From Distichodus sexfasciatus (Eukaryota > Chordata > Actinopteri > Characiformes > Distichodontidae): a DNA stretch of 64,000 nucleotides. The stretch covers positions 198,884-262,883 of the forward strand of contig JAVGVS010000112.1 in NCBI GenBank assembly GCA_032718565.1, read 5' to 3'. How positions within the stretch are numbered: position 1 is the first letter of the stretch; each line of letters begins with the position of its first letter. Positions 51,501 through 62,583 of this stretch are shown here, in pieces. Position numbers and translations under genes: made by a program. The notes beneath the pieces were generated by a model. It made no database searches, was not told where the DNA came from, and saw only the letters and a list, made by a program, of their open reading frames with translations.

Positions 51501-51639
51501 TGTTACAGAGAAAATGTACTGCAGTGTGCAGAGAAATCCCCCAGTAAATTTCACTAAAAAAGATGTTCAGACAGAACTTAAGATGAAGTTGAACGTACTT
51601 TGAATGGAGGCACAAGCAGACGTTATTTTGTTATAACTG

Positions 51640-53200
51640 TTCTTTATGCCATATCCACTGCACTTCACCTTTCCCTCTCTCACTTGGACAATAAAGACTC
51701 TTATGTCAGATTGCTGTTTATAGACTTTAGTTCAGCGTTCAACACCATCATTCCCCAAAGACTGTGTGTGAAACTGAGCAAGTTGGGACTGAACACCTCA
51801 GTCCGTCCGAATCGGCGACAACATTTCCAGCACGATCAGACTGAGCACAGGAGCTCCTCAGGGCTGCGTCCTCAGTCCACTTCTGTTCACACTCCTGACC
51901 CACGACTGCACCGCCCTGCACAGCTCAAACCACATCATCAAATTCGCCGACGACACGACCGTGGTGGGGCTCATCAGCAACAACGATGAGTCAGTGTACA
52001 AGGATGAGGTTCAGCCGCTGGCTGCCTGGTGCAGTGAGAACAACCTGTCGCTGAATGTGGACAAAACCAAGGAAATGATCGTCGACTTCAGGAGAACTCG
52101 CCCTACCCACACACCCCTCAGCATCCATGGTTCCATGGTTGAGACTGTAAAAAACACCAAGTTCCTGGGAGTTCACATCTCTGACGACCTCACCTGGACC
52201 ACCAGCACCACCTCCATCACCAAAAAAGCACAGCAGCATCTCCACTTCCTGAGACGGCTGAAGCGAGCCAACCTCCCTCCTTCCACCTTCACCGTGTTCT
52301 ACAGGGGCACCATAGAGAGCGTCCTGACCAGCTGCATCTCCGTCTGGTTCGGAAACAGCACTGTTGCCGATATCAGGCGGCTTCAAAGGATTGTCAAAGC
52401 AGCTGGCAACATCATCGGTACGTCTGTCCCGCCGCTGCAGGACATCTTCTACAAACGCTGCATCAGGAGAGCCTCCTGCATCGTGCTCGACCCCTCACAT
52501 CCTTCACATGGACTCTTTACTCTCCTCCCATCCGGCAGACGCTATCGCAGCATCAGAACTCAATCCACCAGGATGCGTGATAGCTTTTTCCCACAAGCCA
52601 TCAGACTCCTGAACACACTTCCTGCCCTCACACTTCTCCCCCCACACACACACACCCGGACTGTGAACTAACTGACTCTGTTGCACCACTGCACTTTACA
52701 CATCACTGTTGCGGTGATGCACTTTATTTTTGCTGCTGTACAGACTATTTCCTCCTCAAATGTCTGTTGACACAACACTGCCATAAATGTTTTTGCACTG
52801 CTGCCATTATTTGCACAATATTGAACATTGAGTGCATAATTAGACTGGATATAGAATTCTTTTTCATACTATAACTGTTTCTAACCTCCTTCACATCCAG
52901 TGTAAAAGTGTAAAAGTCAATTCCACATTGTAGGTAATACTGCATCCAAACTGTCTCTCTTTCTACCTCTATGTCTAATTCTAGTTCTAGTTTAAAGTTA
53001 TATTTAAAATTCCATGTCTAGTTTAAAATGTATATTTTGTACTTTATTTATTATTGTTTATTCCATGTGCCTTAATTGTTCTTTGTTCCCTTTTTCCTAC
53101 TGCACTGTTAAAACTGGAGCCACGTCGTCTCGTCTCACTATGTATCTGTACAGTATATAGCAGAGATGACAATAAGGTTTACTTTGACTTTGACTTTGAC
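51640..53200 (+). mobile_element. 5'-truncated L2/Rex-like LINE
   Basis: Non-LTR retrotransposon copy containing the reverse-transcriptase palm and C-terminal part, then a 3' tail ending in repeated CTTTGA units at 53179-53200. Tail fragments of the same family occur at 11.1, 18.4, 21.1, 49.6 and 62.0 kb. The endonuclease half is missing. I assign it to the CR1/L2/Rex-like group from the RT sequence pattern. Confidence 0.88.
51648..52671 (+). pseudogene. LINE reverse transcriptase, broken
   Basis: Opening frame: the RT block LLFIDFSSAFNTIIPQ at about 51714-51762. Near 51803 a deletion removes the expected stretch and changes frame. The frame then reads GAPQGCVLSPLLF, followed by the catalytic FADD in IIKFADDTTVVGL at about 51936-51975. 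It runs on to 52671 through VKNTKFLGVHISDDLTW and the terminal SGRRYRSIRTQSTRMRDSFF. The catalytic aspartates survive, but the copy lacks its 5' half and is frameshifted. Confidence 0.88.
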
Positions 53201-53264
53201 ATGTCCTTGTCTGCTAATTAAGTCTGTGGTTTATCATGAATGTTATGGACAATGGCAAGTTAAA

Positions 53265-53370
53265 AGCAGTTCCACACAGAAAGGCCCTACAGCCGACCCA
53301 GTGATCGAATCCGGGACCGAATTGCTGTGAGATGGCAGTGCTAACCACTGCGCAACTGTGCCATTCTAAG
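53265..53370 (-). repeat. SINE-like family B head fragment
   Basis: CCACACAGAAAGGCCCTACA in the flank, GATCGAATCCGGGACC and GCTAACCACTGCGCAACTGT are the complement of the family B head only. Confidence 0.65.
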
Positions 53371-54033
53371 CCTAAGGCTATACTTTTCACATGCTGCTTT
53401 GGTTTTTGCTCTGCTTATTTCTGCAGCCTTGTTCACAAGTTTCCCCGACATTGTTGCCAGTCCACTTCACACAGTACGACAGAGGTGGCAAAGACATAAA
53501 AAATTATCCTACTGTAAAAAAGGGTGGTTTATTTACCTTCTGGCCATTCATGATAGATATTCAGAGGAATTACTGCCTTAAATAGCAATGTTAAACCAAA
53601 GCCAGTGGGGCAAGTAGCACAGCTGCCTGTTTTATGTGTATTTGTCAAGACCTACACTTTGAAACACTTTTCATTAACATAGTCCTTGCCCCCATTTTAA
53701 CCCAGACACTTATTTCCATATTCAGCAACCCCGAAGCCCATGGGGGCTAAATGTCTTACTTCACTTGCTTCCACCTCATTCACCCCCGTCACTCGCCACG
53801 GGTTTTTAGCCCCAGGATCTGGGGCCTGCTGGTCTCGCTGAACACCACCACCCTGAGGCCTGACATTCCTGACGCCACTGCTGAAGCTGGAATAGGCTGG
53901 ACTCAGTGCCTTCCAGCTTTATCTGCATATTATTATCTTTTAGTTTTAGACCAATACTATTCTGCTCATAGTGTAATATCCTGTTGCTTTGGGATCAGCG
54001 GAATTTAGATGGTGTGGAGTTTAAAAGGAACTA
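53371..54033. other. Intergenic, unassigned
   Basis: No recognisable coding or repeat signal. Confidence 0.4.
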
Positions 54034-54292
54034 CTAGTGCGCCTCAAAAATATTAGAATATTATGAAATATTATATATTATATTAAAACAAATAACTCAT
54101 TTGTTTTCATAATACTGTATTTCTGGTTTTCATGAGCTACTAGCCACAATCATCCATTTTAAAACAAAGGGGCAGGACATATTTCACTGCATGTATAAAG
54201 AATATAGCACGTATGATAGTTTACCTTCTAGAATTAAATAGGGAACATGACAGACCTTTTTCACAATATTCTTATTTTTTGAGATGCACTAG
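54034..54292. mobile_element. Small MITE with inverted ends, probable TA duplication
   Basis: Left end CTAGTGCGCCTCAAAAATAT and complemented right end CTAGTGCATCTCAAAAAATA. The terminal TA on each side would fit a Tc1/mariner-type target duplication. An internal block (TTTCTGGTTTTCATGAGCTA) is shared with 23930-24120. No protein is encoded. Confidence 0.7.
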
Positions 54293-57175
54293 ATGACATC
54301 TTGAGCATGTTTTTTGGTTTCACAGCCACAAGTCCTGCATGAGACCTACCAGACTTTTTGAGTGCTAATTGTCTTTTTCCTTTGTCTTAGTTTTGATAAA
54401 TTATTTAAATATTTTGATCCACTTGGTTTTGATGGTCGGTGAGACTGGCGATTTGCTTAAACCTGGGCCTGACAACAGTATAACAGTATAATCCTTTGTG
54501 CTTCTTTTCCAATTGCTCGATGTCCTCCCTTATTTGACCGAAGCCCCTAAACTGTACCTGATGCGCAAACAAACTCTCCTTACTGCATTATTCATCCACA
54601 TACTTCCTGACAACTGTACACAACTGTGTAGTAGAGGGTCGACTGGGTTGTTTTGCTCAGCTTTTCCTTCTCGCTTCACCCTCCTCTCGTTTCCCTTGTG
54701 AAAAATATTGCATTTTTATATTGCCATGTCACTTTGCTCTGCTAAAGTGGATCTGACAGGCCAAAAGGCTTGTTCATATAGCTCATCTTTAAACTGTCTA
54801 TTGTGCGTTTCACTCTGGGATGTCTCCCAGCCACCAAAGGTGCTGCTTTATTAAAGTGCTTCCCACATAGTCCGACAGTGAGAGACAGAAGAAATCAGAA
54901 TCAGAATGAAATTGATTGCCAAGTATGTTGTCACATACAAGGAATTTGCTTTGGTGCTTGGTGCTTAATAAATTTCTCACTTAATAAATTCAGTCTTATC
55001 ACTTTTGGGGTTTCCTGCATGTGTGTTGGGATGTAACCTAAAGGAAGGAAGTTGAAGGGGTGACATTTAAGTGCCGTTTTGAAACAGGCAAAGCAGGTTT
55101 ATGATAACCATTAATAAATTATTCTGGCTTCTTGGGTTTTAGGCAGGAGGTGTCAGGAAAGCTGTCACAGGGATAACAGGCTCCTGGCAGCCAAGCGTTC
55201 ATAGCAATTTCGCTTTTTGATCCTTCGATGTCGGTTACTTCTTACATTGGGAAGCAGAATTCACCAAGTGTTGGATTTTTAACCCTCTAACAGGGAACAG
55301 GAGCTCGGTTTAAACCGTCCTGGGACAGGTTAGTAATTTTGTGGTGTTGCAATAGAAACCTGATTCTAGTGTAGTAGCATGAGCAGACTGAGTGAAAGAG
55401 CATATTTTCCAGCTGCGTTATGGTAAGAATTCAGCCCAATGGATGGAAATAACCTGAATAAATAAGTCAAGAACCAAGTGAAGAATATGGTTTAGGTTAC
55501 AGTGCCTCACCTGCCATTTCTCTATTGCTGTCTCTCGCCCTCAAATATGAATGCTGTTCATCGTATACAGTCTGAGTGTATAAGTATGTGTACAGTAATA
55601 CAGTAGGCTTCTTACTTCAGCACAATGTGTGTATGTAATGAAGTGGTAGGTGAAGTGATGACTTTTGGTTTATATTCAAAGGGTTTTTCAAAAACGTTAA
55701 CTATTTCGAAACTGCAGCCATTTTTATGCATAGTGCCTCTATTTTCAACAATTGAAAAAATAAGATATACATTTAATACCATTCCGTAAACCCACTGACT
55801 TCAAATGCTGAGGTTGAGGATGGATGACTAACTTGGCCACTTGATCATAATTCATTTCCTTGACTTGAGAAGCTTTTCTGTTATCGGGTCATTACCTTCT
55901 GAAAGTTGCAGCTTTGTCCAATCTTTTTTTTTTTTTTTTTGCAGCATTTAGCTGGATCTGAGCAACATCTTGCTCATCTTTATTTCAAATATATTGTGTC
56001 GATATATTAAGCCAAAATTGCCAACATTGTGTCCCTGTCTAAATACTTACGAACCTGGCTGTGTCATGTCCCAACACTTATCATTTGAAATGTATTATAA
56101 TATACTACAACATCACGTTCAGCAACACAGGAATTGTTCTATCTGCGACTTAGGATCTGCTCTAATATTTCTTTCTCACACTTTAATTACACAGTAACTT
56201 TAGGACTGCACTTTTTGGCCTTTAGAATTCCATCTATCGCCAGTCTTTTTCCCATCACACCCTTTACAATATTGTACCGCCATCTTTTGTTCATTTGAAT
56301 ATGTTTAACGTAGTTCATGAATAATGGATTTTAGCAGGCGTTTATGTAATACATTGAATTATAAAGACTGAATTATTAGCTACAATCCACAGAGTTCACG
56401 TTCAGATGTGCGCTTTAGTTCACTCTGTTCAAATGTTTTAGTTATTTTATTTTTAGTTAAAACTCTACATACTGTACGTCGCAAGACGGTTGTACATGTA
56501 AAGTAGTGCTCTTCTGCCCTCTAGTGAAAATTTTGAGTTACTACAATTCGCTGTCAGCCCGCTCGAAATGGAAACGGACAAAACACATGATGCAAAACGA
56601 CAATTAATCAAATTAGATTTTTACAGTGTGTTTTTAATAGTTTACAATTACCCGTCAGCCAGTAATACAATTAAACAGGATCCAGTGTATTATTTAAATT
56701 TCTCTGACATTTTGATTCCAGGCCTATAGATTTCGCGTTTTCGCATTCCTGACTTCGCCCTAAGTTTTGCTTCTTCCGTTTCTGTGCGTATATAGCACTT
56801 TCAAGTACAGGTACGAAAAATATACAGTTTATGAAGCACCATCCATTCAAAAACACATAAGAAAAAAGAACTTAATGATTTTGTCAGTTTCTAAGTCATT
56901 CGTTATGAGGTAAATGATCCTGCAACTTTTGGCCCAATTTTTCAACCCCTAAAATACATAGTTTTCCATCATCTTTACAGTCATACACACAGCACTTTTA
57001 AGAGACACAGTTAAACGCACAAATTATCATGTAAAATTATTTGAATGTCCATGGTTATTTTAAGAATATATTTGCTCTTATCCTATTTTATCATAATTGT
57101 TCACTTTTCATATTTAAAATTACTTGCACATTCTCAACTCACTGAACTCACTTAGTAAGCGGCAAATAGGGAAAC
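54293..57175. other. Intergenic, unassigned
   Basis: Mostly AT-rich; a T run lies at 55925-55940. The overlapping small open frames resemble no family. No RNA gene was found. Confidence 0.4.
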
Positions 57176-57960
57176 TTGAATCATTTCTTTTCTGAGCTGA
57201 CCTATGGAGGGTGTAAAATTTATAGACAATTTATAGTCCACAAAACCCATCACAATCAGAATTCAAGAAATTCATTAAAAAACAGTCCCGTAGATCTAAA
57301 AAAAAAAAAAAGGTTAAAAATTGTTGACCCTCAGTTTCAAAAGCTGCTGAAAAATACTCCTAAATACATAACACAGAGAACCAAAGAACAATTAAGTCAT
57401 TTAACACATCCTTAAATTCAAGGAAATAATCGAAAAATGTAACCATGCAGACCAAGAGTTTGATAGGAAAATGGCCACCCTCAGAATCATCTTTTAAAAA
57501 CATTAACATTACTCATTACATAAGTAAAAACTTCAAAATACATCATCACCAGAATTCAAGCAGTTAATCCGTCCAAAAATATTTATAAAAACAGTTTTAA
57601 ATCACTTAAAATGCTTACTAGAATTCCCATAGTAAAATAAACAGCCAAAACATCCTTAAATGGACAAACATCATAACCAGAACTCAACAGAGTCATCAAA
57701 ATTCATGACCCTGTAACACAAACCTTTAAAACTTCTTGAGATGGAAAAAAGTTCACAAACAGAATCAAGAAATTCAAGAAAAAACAAACCCACTGGTGAA
57801 GAAATTGGTCATAAAATAGTTACCCTTACAACTTTCTAAATTCTGTTTATCACTCTTAAAAGCCTAGCTAAAACAACTTAAAAAACATTTAAAACTTCCC
57901 TAAAAGAATCCATAATAAAATACACTGACATTTTCCTTAAATGAACAAAAAGTGTCAGGA
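57176..57960. repeat. A-rich, diverged repetitive block
   Basis: A-rich on the plus strand, with recurrent motifs around CATCACAATCAGAATTCAAG (57247), CATCATCACCAGAATTCAAG (57542) and CATCATAACCAGAACTCAAC (57670). A looser version is TTCACAAACAGAATCAAG (about 57750). The spacing is irregular, so this is a decayed tandem array or a low-complexity transcript-derived sequence. The open frame at 57176-57415 is lysine-rich and has no recognisable domain. Confidence 0.5.
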
Positions 57961-58369
57961 CCAGAAACATACATCATTAACATTTAAAGCACCATCTGGT
58001 CATACAGACAAATGGTTTCACCGCAACAACAGGTTGTCATTATCATTCCCAAAGTACCACCACCTTGTCACAGAAATAGTCTGTTCATGTTATTGCCAAA
58101 CAAAGGGAAGAGAGAGACAAGGATCTAGAGAAGCTTGACCAGCATTTCAGCCCTTAACTCTCAAATTTAGAGTATAGATTTAAGTGCACTTAAAAGGCTT
58201 TGGAACTCTTAAAGGACGGAGAGAGACACTGGTAGCATGCAATAGCTGAATTCCATTTGAATATTTTACAGCTCTAGCATCATTGATTTCACTGCAATTT
58301 GCAACTGACAGTTCATGCTCTAGAGAAATTAGAGTAAGATTAAACCAAATGCTCCACAATGCTCTCTGT
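57961..58369. other. Intergenic, unassigned
   Basis: No repeat or coding signal is recognised. A short GTGTGTGTGAGTGAG run leads into the next SINE. Confidence 0.4.
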
Positions 58370-58622
58370 GTGTGTGAGTGAGTATTTGTCATTATGAACA
58401 CACCACAGCACATAGTGCACCACAACGAAATGTGACCTCTGCAATTAACCCATCCGTGAAGGAGCAGTGGGCAGCTAACAAGGACAGCGCCCGGGGAGCA
58501 GTGCTTGGGGACGGCACCTTGCTCATGAGTACCTCAGTGATAACTTTACCGGCTCTGGATTCAAACCTGCGACCTTCAGACCAAGGGGTCGAACACCTTA
58601 CCGTTACGCCACCAACTGCCCC
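58370..58622 (-). repeat. SINE family A, near full length
   Basis: GTATTTGTCATTATGAACAC at the left, CGTGAAGGAGCAGTGGGCAG and GCTTGGGGACGGCACCTTGC in the body. The head complement CCTTACCGTTACGCCACCAA is at the right with the B-box complement GGATTCAAACC. It is the best copy of this family in the window. Confidence 0.85.
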
Positions 58623-59363
58623 GGACTGACCCAACTGTGTCAGCCCCAAAGCCCTGTCTTATAAAACAAAGAAAATCTCTAAGTGTCACTGAAGTAACAA
58701 TCCCTTGCTTTGTCAGTTTAAAAGTCCTAGCAACTGTTGCTTTGCAAGCAGTATGTCACTTTCTCCAATTAAAAGAGACCACAAGGATTAACATAAAGCA
58801 CACCCAAAGCAAAGAAACAGAAAAAAAAATTTCACTTAGAAGACACCAAACATTCACACTTTTTCAAGAATGCTGGTGGACGCCTCCCTTGCACCAGCAG
58901 CTCATTGGCTGTACACTCCCTCACCGTCTGTTTGTTTGTTTGCTTTTTAGGTCTTAATATTGTGACTGTATCCATCATGTTTTACGTTATCTTTTTAAGA
59001 TGTAATTTTATTGACTCTGCTTTTTGTAGGTTGATGTACTTCCTTTCATTAAGTTTTAACATTGTTTTTACTTTGTCCAAAACCACAATTGGGCTATTTC
59101 AGATTTGATTTATTCTGCTTTTCTGACATTATTCAGCTAATTAGAAAGGGCATGATGTTTTGAATCTAGTGTGAGAAAAGGACAACAATGTCTGCAGTGC
59201 TGTGGGCCTTCCGTGACTTAGGTCTGAGACCCCTGTTCTAACCCCTTTTGGTTAAAAAATATACAGAGCAAAAAAAAGAGGTCAATCATAGTCTTACCTG
59301 AGAGGATGAACAGAACAAACTCTCTCAAAAGGCAAGCTGGTATAGTTACCTGTCTAATATATT
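58623..59363. other. Intergenic, unassigned
   Basis: AT-rich. It ends with TGGTATAGTTACCTGTCTAA, which recurs in similar form just beyond the right end of the following hAT element. Confidence 0.4.
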
Positions 59364-60586
59364 CATGGGCGTAAATCCCGGGGGGGACCCGAGGGTTGTC
59401 CCCCCCAAAAAAATCTTTTAAAAAAATAAATAAATAAAATAAAAAATCGCACTCTCTATTGTGAATAATATATGTATGTATACCTAAAATAATTGTGTAA
59501 GTAGAAAAAAAACAAACGCATAAAATGCATTTAGAAACAGTTAAGTTCCCCCTCCCCTTCCTCACAGTGGTTTGGCCCACTGCCTGCTTCCCCAGTTCAT
59601 CTCACCTACTCTACACACACGAGCACTTTGAATTACCATTGTGTATGAAATGTGGTACAGTATAAATAAACTTGCCTTGCCTTGCCATGTCATAGACTAG
59701 ATAAAATGACAGAGAAAAGGAAAATGGACATAAGATCATTTTTCAGTGCACCTAAACGCCAAGTAAGTACAAAAAGTTCACATATTAAGGCAATTTGGCT
59801 TTAAGAATGGGTGCTTATGAAAATACTAATGTCACAATATCAATCACAGGCAAAGGAGACAGAAATTATTGAGGGACAGGTAGAGCAGGGTCAATCAGAT
59901 GTACAGTGTCAGGTAAGTGTGAATTTTGTTGGTGGTTCCAGTGTCCTCATGTGAAGCTGAGAGGAGCTTCAGTGCATTGCGGAGACTAAAGACGTGGCTA
60001 AGGGCTACTATGGGCCAAGACAGACTTAACAGTCTGCAATGTGCACAAAGACAAGCTCGACAACCCTAACATAAACAACATATGCCTAGAGTTTGTGGGG
60101 CCCAGTGATACCAGGAAAAACACATTTGGTACTTTTGTTTAGTGTCCATTCATTAATGTAAGTTTGCTTTAAATTGCAGATGTTTTTTTCCACATAGAAC
60201 AGTTACTGTAAATTGATTATTTAATAATTGATTTTGTTACAAAACATTACTTATTTTGTCTTTATCTTTTTTATCTTTTTCACAATAACAGTCATGTTTA
60301 AATTTTGTGTGTTGATGGCTTGACTGTAAACAACATAAACAATGCAATAAATAGTTTTGAAGAAAAATCTGCTTTGTCATTGAACCTGAGAAAAACTTTG
60401 AAAATAACCATAATGACGCAGTCTCCATGCTACAATAAATAATGATAGAAGCAAAGTTTTTCACTGTGGGGACATATTTTTATAAGTACAATTTGACTGT
60501 ATTGTTTGTGTCCCCTTCAAAAATTGCTCATGAGAAATGTTATATTTTTTGTCCCCCCCTACTGTTAAATGAAATGTACGCCCATG
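59364..60586 (+). mobile_element. Internally deleted hAT transposon
   Basis: Termini CATGGGCGTAAATCCCG (left) and, complemented, CATGGGCGTACATTTC (right), each next to a G-run/C-run. Between them lie the first and last parts of a hAT-type transposase gene, while the catalytic middle is gone. The element is therefore a recent-looking deletion derivative. Flanking octamers do not match. A similar sequence of about 25 bases (TGGTATAGTTAC...) lies outside both ends. Confidence 0.78.
59706..60069 (+). pseudogene. hAT transposase remnant (N-terminus + dimerisation domain)
   Basis: An ATG at 59706 opens MTEKRKMDIRSFFSAPKRQ, the start typical of hAT/ZMYM-like transposases, followed by a donor CCAA|GTAAGT. 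A second piece runs from 59850 (after ATCACAG) to 59912, before another donor CAG|GTAAGTG. The third piece, from 59942 (after TTCCAG), encodes SSCEAERSFSALRRLKTWLR. This matches the hAT C-terminal dimerisation motif and ends at a TAA at 60067. Only 29 bases separate the second donor from the third acceptor, so the catalytic exon was deleted together with intron sequence. Confidence 0.78.
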
Positions 60587-61624
60587 TATATGGTATAGTT
60601 ACTTTCTAATGATATATGTGTAATGAGGCTTGACAGAATTTTTTACAACTGGTTGGACCTGTGCTCATTGCTTAATTTCTCGCAAAGAAGTTAAAATAGC
60701 TGAAATTTTCACGCATCTTTTTGTTCGAGCTCAACTGCAGCTTGAACGAATGGCGATTCTGCTGTGACTTGCCGAGAATTGAACTGTTGGTTTGAGCAGC
60801 TCGACCATGTTTTCATCTGGCCAGTCGGCAGCAGTTTTTACTGTAGCTGTCATTTACAGTCCTGACGACTGCCGAGGAAATTTTGTAAAAACTGTATTTG
60901 AACGCATCTTTTGACATTGAACATTTCTTCCTCCATATGTTTTACGACCTTTTATGCTGGCCTCCTGAGTATTCATGTACACACTTTTACATTTCTTCAC
61001 GTCAGGTACAAGCAACCCGATTTAGACTATGCATGTGCAGATAATACGTGATGCTGTTCAGCTTTGATTTTTATCTGTCTCTGTGTTAATATAACAGAGA
61101 GTGTGCAAAACTGGCATCAAAGCAAAGGGTGGCTACTTTGATTCTAAAATGTAACTCTTTTTAAACACTTCCTAATGCCATATGTATTCCTTTCTCCATG
61201 CAGTATACAGTATATGGGAGGTGGGTATCCAAAATAAACTCAATCCTGTAAAAGGCCCAGATGTTTTTCTGCTGAGGAAGTTTAGCTTGCCACAGGACCT
61301 GTTCTATACAGTTCTATACTGCAGTCATGGAAACTGCAACAAACAATGAGGACAGCTGAAAAACACACAGGTGTTCTTCTGCTCACCCTGGAGGAGCTGT
61401 ATTCATCGGGAAATGGGCAGAGATGAAATGAAATGAAATGAAAACTATATGCACAGTTTTAAAACCATTCTGGCCTACAAAATCATTTTGATTGAAAGAT
61501 GTACAGTGGGTATTGAAAAAAATCTCTTCAAAACATTCAAGTGTTGTTACAGCCTGAAATATAAAACAAATTTACTCTGTACAACTATAAGTGCAACTTA
61601 TAACATCCAAATCCTACCTATAAC
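60587..61624. other. Intergenic, unassigned
   Basis: No coding signal. A short ATGAAATGAAATGAAATG repeat lies at 61424-61442. Confidence 0.4.
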
Positions 61625-61775
61625 ACTACCACCACTGAGCCTGAGCAAGACCCTTCACCCCAAGTTGCTCCAGGGAGACTGTCCCTGTAAATTAAGAAAT
61701 GGAAGTCGCTCTGTATATGAGCGTCTGGTAAATCCTATAAAGGTAAAAATCTAAATGTAAATGCAAATGTGTTGA
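61625..61775 (+). repeat. SINE family C, 3' half
   Basis: CCTGAGCAAGACCCTTCACC, CAAGTTGCTCCAGGGAGACT, GAAGTCGCTCTGTATATGAG and a TAAATGTAAATGCAAATG tail. The head is missing. Confidence 0.78.
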
Positions 61776-61977
61776 ATGAATTGATTTAAAAGGTTGAATA
61801 AAAGGACCAAAGTGGGAAGGTTAATCATAACCCTAAGATTTAAACAGGTGTGCAGCCAGGTTGTCTAGTAAATTGCAATAGTCCTAAGACAAAAAGACAT
61901 GCTGGACTGTTGGACTGATTTGTAACTGAAGATGTGTTTTCAGGGACAGGACCATGTGTATTTGTGCCTTTTTTATG

Positions 61978-62048
61978 CTGGAAAAAACTGGGGCCACGTC
62001 TCTGCATAAGTATATGTAACTGAGATGACAATAAATTTTACATTGACA
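61978..62048 (+). repeat. LINE 3' tail remnant near the IFIT gene
   Basis: ACTGGGGCCACGTCTCTGCA, CTGAGATGACAATAAATTTT and a closing ACATTGAC resemble the last 90 bases of the LINE at 51640-53200. Confidence 0.6.
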
Positions 62049-62318
62049 ACCACAGAAATATGATCGCACCGTATATGTGACAATTTGATTTTAAAATCCG
62101 GGCGGCGTTGAGATTCAAAGACACACCCGCTAAGAGACTGGAGTCTTGGCTGCCTCATATTACGCCAGTACATACGACAACAAATGGAACGGTTAAATGA
62201 TTCACGAAGCAAACAGTTTTGAGAAGAGCTGGTAAATATTCTAACGCTTTTGAAACAATATCTTAACTAAATTAACAACCAGTATTTTTTTCAACTGACA
62301 ATTCAGGAATTCTTGTGG

Positions 62319-62328
62319 TTTCTGTTTC
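62319..62328 (-). promoter_or_regulatory. ISRE-type element upstream of IFIT
   Basis: TTTCTGTTTC on the plus strand is GAAACAGAAA on the other, an exact match to the interferon-stimulated response core GAAANNGAAA. It lies about 265 bases upstream of the IFIT start codon and just upstream of the proposed non-coding first exon. IFIT genes are driven by such sites in vertebrates. A TATA box cannot be fixed with confidence. Confidence 0.68.
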
Positions 62329-62417
62329 AAAGCAAGCGGAGACCGGTGACGTCGTTTGTGATTCCCCTGCTTTTCTGTGGTCGCGAAAGACTTTTAAAAT
62401 AAGGACATTTAAATAAG

Positions 62418-62582
62418 GTAACTTTCCCTTCATGTGTTATATATTTAGCTTATTGTTCTAGCTTTACAATTACACGGCAAATGACGCTGTCGTTTATAAT
62501 TACATGCCGTTGTGTGCGAGGTAGAATGTCTTCGTTAAAACGAAACTGATTTTAACGTAGTCTGTGCCTTCCTGTGTTACAG
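62418..62582 (+). other. Proposed 5' UTR intron of the IFIT gene
   Basis: Donor AAATAAG|GTAACTTT at 62418 and acceptor GTGTTACAG at 62582, one base before the ATG codon. A short first exon followed by one large coding exon is the usual IFIT gene plan. The intron holds an IRF-type core AAACGAAA at 62538-62545. The splice is inferred from sequence only. Confidence 0.68.
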
Positions 62583-62583
62583 C

